From positions 1-47,464 of the IMG/VR virus record IMGVR_UViG_3300032304_000862: a stretch of DNA of 47,464 bases. One strand, written 5' to 3'. The notes beneath the pieces are model-generated. The model worked only from the letters and a program-made list of their open reading frames with translations. It was not told the DNA's origin and made no database searches. This document shows positions 42,102 to 47,464 of the stretch, piece by piece. Source of the DNA: a virus. Numbering within the stretch: the stretch's first letter is position 1; each line of letters opens with the position of its first letter. The position numbers and the translations under genes were made by a program.

Positions 42102-43154
42102 TTATCCTAGTGCGATGGCAAAGCCCGCTGAAATATCGTTGGCACCAATTTCTGAAACAGCTCCTGATGCGCCTGCTGGAGATGCCCATGATATGCCGTC
42201 CCAAATTTCCAAAGCCTTTGAGTTTATGTTATATCTGGTCATACCTACCACTGCATATGCAGTTGGGCGTTGTCCGTCATCACCTCTAGGTGGAACAAAA
42301 CCGTTGGTGCCTTGTATTTTAAAATATCCTGTGCCGCTTTGTGCTATTTGTGTAATTGCGTTTGTAGACACGTTTGTAATAACATTGTCTACTATACGGA
42401 AATTTCCTAATCTCACACCACCGGAACCATTTCCGTCAATGTAAAGATCCTGACCAGTAGTGGTGGTGATTTCGTTGTCACGGAACATCAAGTTTCCAAC
42501 ATCTAGAGTTGGAACATTTAATGAAGTTGTGAAGAATTCATTGACGTAGATAGATCTCCAACGGAATGTAGGAGATCCTAAATCGTAGGTGTTATCAGTT
42601 TCTGGTACTAGATCACTGCGGATACTAGCATTGATTACAATGTTGTCTGTGAGAGCATCACCAATGGTTATATTGCCGCCGATAACTAGATTTCCAGTGG
42701 CGTTGACATTGCCGGTGACTACAAGATTTCCAGTGATATTGGTATTAGCAATGATGTTAACTGTGCCAGTACCGTTGGGATCAATTTCTATCGAGCTGTT
42801 GCTGACAGTGGTTGATATGATGTTGCCCTGCAGTTGTAGGTCGTCTATCTGCAGTCTTGAATGATAAACAGTGGCTTCGCCTGCTGCTGCTGCAAAATTT
42901 ATAGTGCTGGAATCACTGGTGATTGTGTTGCCAGTAAAGTGTAGATCTCCAACATTTAATTGATTGTCTACGGTGATATTTGTAGACCGAGTGTGTCCGT
43001 TGACATCGAGGTCAACCGTGGGGGTCGCTGTGCGTATTCCGATTCGAGAATTCACAACATCTAGATAGAGTAGGTCTGTCTCGAATGCCAAATTTTCGCC
43101 TGCGCGAAGAAGATTTGACTTCAAGAGCTGACCGGAAATGCGACCGATAGCCAT
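42102..43154 (-). CDS. Fibre-like protein with shared anchor domain (350 aa)
   Basis: A 350-aa protein. The first 60 residues (GRISGQLLKSNLLRAGENLA, FETDLLYLDVVNSRIGIR) are nearly the same as those of the 368-aa protein next to it and probably form the shared attachment domain. The shaft is made of short beta repeats (SIEIDPNGTGTVNIIANTNI, TGNLVVTGNVNATGNL). The C-terminus has PPRGDDGQRPTAYAVVGMTR, then RYNINSKALEIWDG and a hydrophobic tail (AGFAIALG). It has a 100-nt structured leader after an ATAAATA promoter, and a TTGGAGAG ribosome site. Confidence 0.72.
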   Translation of the reverse strand: MAIGRISGQLLKSNLLRAGENLAFETDLLYLDVVNSRIGIRTATPTVDLDVNGHTRSTNITVDNQLNVGDLHFTGNTITSDSSTINFAAAAGEATVYHSRLQIDDLQLQGNIISTTVSNSSIEIDPNGTGTVNIIANTNITGNLVVTGNVNATGNLVIGGNITIGDALTDNIVINASIRSDLVPETDNTYDLGSPTFRWRSIYVNEFFTTSLNVPTLDVGNLMFRDNEITTTTGQDLYIDGNGSGGVRLGNFRIVDNVITNVSTNAITQIAQSGTGYFKIQGTNGFVPPRGDDGQRPTAYAVVGMTRYNINSKALEIWDGISWASPAGASGAVSEIGANDISAGFAIALG

Positions 43155-43260
43155 TAGCTCTCCAATTTACCCGGTGTTACACCGTTAACCAGATTCTCAG
43201 CTTGCGCTCTTTGCCGGTTTACCGCAGTCGAATCCTGCAAAAATGGTCTTTTCTGCAATT
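43155..43260 (-). promoter_or_regulatory. Structured 5' leader of about 105 nt
   Basis: The leader runs from the promoter at 43266-43272 to the ATG at 43154. It can form GCAG/CTGC (43224-43227 and 43235-43238, loop GATTCGA in the mRNA) and CGGTG/CACCG with a 3-nt loop (43172-43184). It is much longer than the usual 10-30 nt leaders here. Function unknown; it could be an mRNA-stability or translation-control element. Confidence 0.5.
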
Positions 43261-43265
43261 AAATT

Positions 43266-43272
43266 TATTTAT
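43266..43272 (-). promoter_or_regulatory. Late promoter ATAAATA
   Basis: ATAAATA on the minus strand, just after the stop of the 368-aa gene (43284), for the 350-aa fibre gene at 43154. The transcript would begin near 43260. Confidence 0.6.
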
Positions 43273-43283
43273 CAATTTTGGCA

Positions 43284-44390
43284 TTATCCCAGTATTGCAC
43301 TGTATATAAATCCAAGATCTTCCATCAATCGTTGAGTAACAATTTCACCACCGCCTGTGGATAGTACCCATACGCTGCCGTCGTAGCTTTCTAAATATTG
43401 GTCTAATGGTACTGTGGTGTTCCAGCGTGTTTCACCTAGTTCAGGATTGGCTCTTCTTTCAGCAGATGTGCCTGCTGGAATTACAACACCGTTGTCTCCC
43501 ATAAATCTCACATACCCGATGCCTGTACTAGAAAAAGTTATGGGAGTGTTTAGCAGATTAGTGATATCGTCGTTCTGCCATCGTGTGGATTCTATGCGTG
43601 TGATGCCAGTGAACGGTAGTAATCGCACATCGTCATTGCTCTGCGATCCTGAAATTTTATTAATTGTTCCATCTAGAGTTAGTTGGTTACTGATTGTAGC
43701 AGTCTGAGGTCTAAGGCCGCTGCCAGGCCATGCACCGGTTGTGATATAAGTCCAATCAGGTGAATGAGCTTGACTCCAACGTCTTGCAGTAGAATCGCCT
43801 GCGTCAGCACCCATGGCAAATGTGAGATCGTCTCCGGGTATGATACTCTGTGTGAAATCAGTGTTTATGGTCACTGTATCAAATGTTTGATTATTACCAA
43901 ATGTCAGTGTACCTAGTCCTGTAAGATTTCCATTCATAGAAATATTACCGTTGACTGAAAGGTCTCCGGTGATATTGGTATTGGTTTTTAACTCTACTGT
44001 TCCTGAGCCGTTGGGGTCTAACACTATGTTACTGTTAGATACACTAGATATAAGATTGCCATCTAGGATAAGATTGTCTGTGCCAAGTCTATCATGAAAT
44101 ATTTCACCGCCACCGTTGATATAAACATCAATACCACCTACGCTGGTAGAAATAGTGTTGGGAGCATTGAAACGCAAGTTGCCCGGAGCAAGTTGTGTGA
44201 CCACTGTGAGATCATTGGTGTAGATGTTGTTGTTAACATCAAGAGTATAAATTGGAGAAGAATCTCTTATACCAATCTGTTGATTAGTTACATTAAGATA
44301 CAGTAGATCAGTTTCAAACGCAAGATCAACACCAGCACGTAACAGGTTGTCTGTTAATACCTGACCACCTATGCGCCCCAATTGACTCAT
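43284..44390 (-). CDS. Fibre-like protein with shared anchor domain (368 aa)
   Basis: A 368-aa paralogue of the 350-aa protein. The N-terminus GRIGGQVLTDNLLRAGVDLA, FETDLLYLNVTNQQIGIR matches it, and the shaft (SNIVLDPNGSGTVELKTNTN, ITGDLSVNGNISMNGNL) is of the same type. The C-terminus has VVIPAGTSAERRANPELGE, TRWNTTVPLDQYLESYDGS and a short hydrophobic tail (GFIYSAILG). Two related fibres with one anchor may be placed at different sites or share a trimer. Its start comes 3 bp after the stop of the 241-aa protein gene. Confidence 0.72.
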   Translation of the reverse strand: MSQLGRIGGQVLTDNLLRAGVDLAFETDLLYLNVTNQQIGIRDSSPIYTLDVNNNIYTNDLTVVTQLAPGNLRFNAPNTISTSVGGIDVYINGGGEIFHDRLGTDNLILDGNLISSVSNSNIVLDPNGSGTVELKTNTNITGDLSVNGNISMNGNLTGLGTLTFGNNQTFDTVTINTDFTQSIIPGDDLTFAMGADAGDSTARRWSQAHSPDWTYITTGAWPGSGLRPQTATISNQLTLDGTINKISGSQSNDDVRLLPFTGITRIESTRWQNDDITNLLNTPITFSSTGIGYVRFMGDNGVVIPAGTSAERRANPELGETRWNTTVPLDQYLESYDGSVWVLSTGGGEIVTQRLMEDLGFIYSAILG

Positions 44391-44392
44391 GA

Positions 44393-45118
44393 TTAGTTAG
44401 CGTATCCGTAGTATACTGTTACGTAGACTGGATTACCGCCTCCTCCTGTGTTTGGTACTGCAGATGTAAATGTGAGGTAATACCCCGCAACTCGCACTTT
44501 GCCTGTGCCAGTAGGTGTTCCGCCAGACTTAGTGAATACTGTACCTACAGTATTTGCACCCGCACCAAATGATGTAAATGTTGTACTTCCCACTGAAGTA
44601 ATTATATAACTAGTACCGTTGTTGGCACTGCTTAATGATGTGGCATTAATTTCAGCGCCCGAACCTGTGGATGTGGGATTCTGATTTATTGTAAAGTTAG
44701 TAGTGGAAATCTGCATGACGTTTTCTACTAACACCAGTACATTGTCTGCACTGGCAGCATACGATGGTGCATAGGTGCTGTTCAACGGTCCAAAAATAGT
44801 ACTAGTACCATCTCCTGGGCCTAAGGTTTGTTTGGTAATAGCAGCAGCAAAGGGGCTGGCCACTGTGACCCAAGCACCGCCTACATAGGCTTCTAGTGCA
44901 GGAATAGTTGTGTTGTATCTGATTGTGCCGTTGGCGTCTGTGGGTTGGCGAACACCGGTCAGCTGTGGACGTTGTGCAGTTGTGCCTTTGGGCAGCATCA
45001 TACCGCCGTTGGCGTTAACTACTATTCTGTTACCTGGTCCATTACCGGCAGGATAGTATATCAAGGCACGATCGTTGATACTGAACTGCGAAATATTTTT
45101 GGTCTTTAAGAATTTCAT
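44393..45118 (-). CDS. Fibre-associated protein (241 aa)
   Basis: A 241-aa protein from my chosen start, where ATG overlaps the stop of the 133-aa gene as ATGA. The N-terminus (MKFLKTKNISQFSINDRALI) is followed by a module also seen in both fibre paralogues: MMLPKGTTAQRPQLTGVRQ, then NGTIRYNTTIPALEAYVGGA and WVTV. The middle has the segment SADNVLVLVENVMQISTTNF, typical of phage fibre beta-sandwich domains, and an inserted ATSLSSANNGTSYIITSVG module. The last strand ends YVTVYYGYAN. It is probably a virion fibre or tip protein. Confidence 0.68.
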   Translation of the reverse strand: MKFLKTKNISQFSINDRALIYYPAGNGPGNRIVVNANGGMMLPKGTTAQRPQLTGVRQPTDANGTIRYNTTIPALEAYVGGAWVTVASPFAAAITKQTLGPGDGTSTIFGPLNSTYAPSYAASADNVLVLVENVMQISTTNFTINQNPTSTGSGAEINATSLSSANNGTSYIITSVGSTTFTSFGAGANTVGTVFTKSGGTPTGTGKVRVAGYYLTFTSAVPNTGGGGNPVYVTVYYGYAN

Positions 45119-45516
45119 ACTGCTAGAACACTCACTGTAACAGCCAACCTCGCAGCTGATGATGTTCCAACCCATATAGCATCGCCGCTGGCTAATACTA
45201 TGCGTTCTTCTGAGAAGAACGCAGTTTCACCTGCAGGTACAACTAGACTGTTAACTACAAGATTGCCTGGACCATAACTCAATCCGCTTCTTACCACGTA
45301 TATATTAACTGTAACTGAATTAGCAGTTTCGTCTGCAGCATCTGGTGCTAGTGTGTTGCACAATGCTATAGTGGTCACAGCATTTTCTCTACCTATTACG
45401 CCACCTGCGATTGGTCCACCTGTGGTCGAACTAGTAAACACTTTTACAGGTATTGTGACACTGCCGGAATCTATCAGTGATAGTGTGCCTTCTGGGTTTT
45501 CATAATTTCTTATCAT
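45115..45516 (-). CDS. Small beta-sandwich virion protein (133 aa)
   Basis: A 133-aa beta-rich protein of the same type as those at 27844 and 41762. It has TIALCNTLAPDAADETANSV, then VTVNIYVVRSG, PAGETAFFSEERIVLASGDA and a last RLAVTVSVLAV strand. A GGVIGRENAV loop is extra. The genes before and after encode fibre-type proteins. Its stop codon overlaps the start of the 241-aa gene. Role: decoration or assembly subunit, inferred. Confidence 0.6.
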   Translation of the reverse strand: MIRNYENPEGTLSLIDSGSVTIPVKVFTSSTTGGPIAGGVIGRENAVTTIALCNTLAPDAADETANSVTVNIYVVRSGLSYGPGNLVVNSLVVPAGETAFFSEERIVLASGDAIWVGTSSAARLAVTVSVLAV

Positions 45517-45525
45517 AGTCGTCTC

Positions 45526-46578
45526 TTAAAATAGCATACTGAATACCAGTGCTTTGTTTTTACTTATTAGCTCGCCGTTTTGTCTAGCAGCTTCTGCACC
45601 GTCATTGACAAAATATATGCCCGAGGTACCGGTGCCTGGTTCGGCTGCGTATACTAGCACATTGTTTGAAACATAACTAGGAACAGTGCCAATTTTTTCA
45701 AACTGCATGGCATAATTTGTGTGTAATTTACCTGTGCCTTGAGTTCTAACAAAAATGTTTTCATTGGTTATGCCGCCACGACTTGTAATTTCATTGCGAT
45801 CTAACCCTCCACCGATTTCTAAATCGCCGACTTCGAATCTATTTGCATAAAACTGTCCGACTAGAGCATTGTCTACTATCACGGAAACTGCACTTTCACC
45901 AAAGGTATTATAACTAGTAGTTGCTGTAAAATATGCCAGCGATCCAGCCGTGCCTGCGAGATTAGGAGAGATATCTTTGTCTGCAATGACCACTCTGGTA
46001 TCTTGAGCCTGTGGTGCTACAATTTGAAATGTGGGATTATTTTGAATTGCATCATCAACAAATTTCTTGTTTGGAATATCATCATCTTCTGTGACTTGAT
46101 CTTCATAATTAATAGTGCCCAACACTTTTACTACTCCGGTGCCTGTACCTATTAGTGTGAGGTCACCTGAATCGGTGGTGCTGTTTGTTAGTATCTGTTT
46201 GAGTCTTAGACTGCTGGCATCAAAGTTAAACGGTCCTGGTGCTGACCCGTGTGCTAGCATCCATGAGTCAGTGCTTTCATCATAAAGGAAGCTGGCGTTG
46301 TTCTGTGGTGATACTGAGGTTGTGTTGCCACGATCAATTTCAATACCAGAATATCCCAGCGATACTCCTGGACCAACTTCTCCATTGTTCAGCGAGATAA
46401 TGTTGTCTTCGATGGATAGGTTGGTGGTACTGATATTAAAGGTATCACCTTCAACTACAAGGTTGCCAGTGACTCTAACCGATCCGCCACTCGCAACAGG
46501 CCCGGTGTCAAGTGTTATCTTGGCACCATCGCCTGCTCGAATGTTGTAGTCACCGTTGACTCTAAGAAACTGTCCCAT
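45526..46578 (-). CDS. Fibre-like virion protein (350 aa, second type)
   Basis: A 350-aa beta-rich protein. The N-terminal GQFLRVNGDYNIRAGDGAKI, then VRVTGNLVVEGDTFNISTTN and LSIEDNIISLNNGEVGPGVS are typical of marine T4-like phage fibre/whisker proteins. NASFLYDESTDSWMLAHG marks a small domain near residue 95-115. YEDQVTEDDDIPNKKFVDDA is a phrase seen in several fibres, and the C-terminus ends KNKALVFSMLF, a hydrophobic tail. No enzyme motif is present. It begins 13 bp after the stop of the 139-aa gene. Confidence 0.7.
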   Translation of the reverse strand: MGQFLRVNGDYNIRAGDGAKITLDTGPVASGGSVRVTGNLVVEGDTFNISTTNLSIEDNIISLNNGEVGPGVSLGYSGIEIDRGNTTSVSPQNNASFLYDESTDSWMLAHGSAPGPFNFDASSLRLKQILTNSTTDSGDLTLIGTGTGVVKVLGTINYEDQVTEDDDIPNKKFVDDAIQNNPTFQIVAPQAQDTRVVIADKDISPNLAGTAGSLAYFTATTSYNTFGESAVSVIVDNALVGQFYANRFEVGDLEIGGGLDRNEITSRGGITNENIFVRTQGTGKLHTNYAMQFEKIGTVPSYVSNNVLVYAAEPGTGTSGIYFVNDGAEAARQNGELISKNKALVFSMLF

Positions 46579-46591
46579 TAGACTTCCTTGA

Positions 46592-47011
46592 TTAAGTTGC
46601 TGTTAGTGCAATATAATCTGATGTTGAATCGTTGAGTAATAACCAGGTATAACGTTTACCGTTAAAGTCTGTTGCAACACGCTTGGTAATCTTTGCAATT
46701 GGGGTCGGTACTGCACCGTTTCCGCCAATGTATCCGTTGATTCTCATTTGACCTGCGGCGGTTGGAATAGTTGATTGTAATTTGCAAACAGCTGTTGCTC
46801 CTGCTTGGTTTGCAACTACAAAAGTTTTTGCACCGCGCTGCTTAACAATATAAGCATAATTAGTTGTTGTGTTATAAGTTGCATCTGTGTATGCTTGAGT
46901 AGTAAATGCTTCAACACGGATACCTCTTGCTGTACCTAGTGGGGTTCCAATTACATCAACGCTTGGGTTTGATGCTCCTCGGTCTTGACTTTTTCTTAGT
47001 GGGCGTCCCAT
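46592..47011 (-). CDS. Small basic/beta virion protein (139 aa)
   Basis: A 139-aa protein. My start at 47011 has AAGGAGAAACAAATG; an in-frame start at 47062 would add an unlikely basic leader. The N-terminus is basic (GRPLRKSQDRG), followed by beta strands (NYAYIVKQRGAKTFVVANQA, VCKLQSTIPTAAGQMRING). The last strand is RYTWLLLNDSTSDYIAL. It looks like a small structural or tail-associated protein, but I recognise no family. It has its own late promoter overlapping the stop codon of the next gene. Confidence 0.6.
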   Translation of the reverse strand: MGRPLRKSQDRGASNPSVDVIGTPLGTARGIRVEAFTTQAYTDATYNTTTNYAYIVKQRGAKTFVVANQAGATAVCKLQSTIPTAAGQMRINGYIGGNGAVPTPIAKITKRVATDFNGKRYTWLLLNDSTSDYIALTAT

Positions 47012-47079
47012 TTGTTTCTCCTTAATGATTGACGTTCTAGGTCTACGCGGCGGGTACCGCATAATTCTTCTAGATACTT

Positions 47080-47086
47080 TATTTAT
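47080..47086 (-). promoter_or_regulatory. Late promoter ATAAATA overlapping a stop codon
   Basis: ATAAATA shares the TAA stop codon (47085-47083) of the 89-aa gene and lies 68 nt before the ATG at 47011. Overlap of promoter and stop codon shows how compact this region is. Confidence 0.55.
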
Positions 47087-47352
47087 CCGCGGCTTAGTAG
47101 ACTCATCAGTTCCATTTTTTCTACTGTGGCTAATACTGTGTTGATAGTGTTGATTTCTTGCTGTGCTTTTTCTAGGTAGCTGCGATTTTTGGTCTGTCTG
47201 TACATGACCATTATTTTACTGTGCGCAGTAATGTGTTGATTTATTATTTTTTCAATGCGTTGCACATCATGGACAAACATAGGAAAGCGATGACGCCATG
47301 CTGTGAACTGATCACGCAGTTGTTTAAAATCCTTGTCCGATTCTACTTTCAT
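47083..47352 (-). CDS. Small helical protein of unknown function (89 aa)
   Basis: An 89-aa helical, charged protein (KDFKQLRDQFTAWRHRFPMF, RIEKIINQHITAHSKIMVMY, AQQEINTINTVLATVEKMEL). I take ATG 47352 as start: it lies exactly 5 nt after the late promoter TTAAATA, whereas the in-frame TTG at 47373 overlaps a terminator. No normal Shine-Dalgarno is visible, only AGG directly before the ATG. Its location beside a gene that ends with a strong terminator suggests a short separate transcript. Function unknown. Confidence 0.6.
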   Translation of the reverse strand: MKVESDKDFKQLRDQFTAWRHRFPMFVHDVQRIEKIINQHITAHSKIMVMYRQTKNRSYLEKAQQEINTINTVLATVEKMELMSLLSRG

Positions 47353-47357
47353 CCTGA

Positions 47358-47365
47358 TATTTAAG
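47358..47365 (-). promoter_or_regulatory. Late promoter CTTAAATA
   Basis: CTTAAATA on the minus strand, 5 nt before the ATG at 47352. The leaderless arrangement is the same as at gp13 and the 698-aa fibre. Confidence 0.55.
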
Positions 47366-47371
47366 TCAAAC

Positions 47372-47395
47372 AAAAAGCACCCGAAGGTGCTTTTT
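47372..47395 (-). terminator. Strong intrinsic terminator with UUCG tetraloop
   Basis: On the minus strand, AAAAAGCACC-UUCG-GGTGCTTTTT: a perfect stem (47372-47381 with 47386-47395) with the very stable C(UUCG)G loop and a U-run. It ends transcription of the gene whose stop is at 47421. Because of the A-run on the other side it could also work in the plus direction. Confidence 0.9.
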
Positions 47396-47420
47396 GAACT
47401 TGCGTTACACGTATTACTGA

Positions 47421-47464
47421 TTAAGCAAAACGTAGGTTAGCGGATGTTACAGCAACAGTCGCTA
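47421..47464 (-). CDS. C-terminal end of a late gene (partial)
   Basis: Only the last 13 residues (ATVAVTSANLRFA) and the TAA stop at 47423-47421 are in the window; the beginning lies beyond 47464. The hydrophobic/Ser-Thr tail and the strong terminator that follows suggest a highly expressed structural protein. The sequence is too short to name it. Confidence 0.55.
   Translation of the reverse strand, partial: ATVAVTSANLRFA

Noticed and set aside
43165-43245. tRNA-like T-arm (GCAG-TCGAATC-CTGC)
   Set aside because: The stem is only 4 bp, and I could not fold an acceptor stem, D-arm and anticodon arm around it on either strand. Kept only as a structured leader.
47352-47373. Upstream TTG start for the 89-aa protein
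   Set aside because: The TTG lies in the terminator's 3' side and would place the late promoter inside the coding region; the ATG fits the leaderless pattern.

Overview
This window is the late, structural region of a large marine T4-like myovirus. I expect a relative of the cyanophage/pelagiphage branch, but the sequence does not fix the host. The evidence is: a T4 gp1-type dNMP kinase; neck and tail-completion homologues of gp13, gp14 and gp15; giant fibre-like virion proteins of the kind seen in marine T4-like phages; T4-type late promoters (NTAAATA, often ATAAATA or CTAAATA); no host-type genes; and very tight gene packing with many ATGA overlaps.

Layout. 1-14 is the start of a minus-strand gene. 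119-5523 holds an HNH-like zinc-ribbon protein, dNMP kinase, gp13 (minus), then gp14, gp15, a degenerate Nudix-like protein and a small helical protein (plus). A convergent hairpin at about 5510-5553 ends this block. From 5574 to the window end every gene is on the minus strand. It is read from right to left: a partial gene with a UUCG terminator, small virion proteins and fibre paralogues (41387-47352), two giant paralogous proteins of 1867 and 2510 aa, a small beta protein, an S74 self-cleaving fibre, a tandem pair of Cys/Gly-rich putative adhesins, and a tail-assembly-chaperone-like protein. Next comes a 9.4-kb accessory operon (15050-24439), then a 698-aa fibre with a cupredoxin-like tip, a 158-aa fibre fragment and a 2279-aa repeat protein.

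The accessory operon is the most unusual part. One late-type promoter precedes 13 tightly spaced genes: a GT9/heptosyltransferase-like protein, a NodU/CmcH-type carbamoyltransferase, six different 2-oxoglutarate/Fe(II)-oxygenase-like proteins, an SGNH-hydrolase-like protein, a sugar-isomerase-like cupin, and three consecutive enzymes of ADP-L-glycero-D-manno-heptose synthesis (adenylyltransferase, kinase, epimerase). Its late promoter and its place inside the tail-fibre cluster suggest it decorates the virion (or the host surface late in infection) with a modified, perhaps carbamoylated or acylated, heptose. That is inference; the enzyme family assignments are well supported.

Other points of note are predicted leaderless late mRNAs (promoter exactly 5 nt before ATG, no Shine-Dalgarno), seven-fold repeats (seven Trp/Tyr modules and about seven propeller-like blades) in each of the two giant paralogues, a helical module repeated seven times across three giant proteins, and a possible type-1 copper site in a fibre tip.
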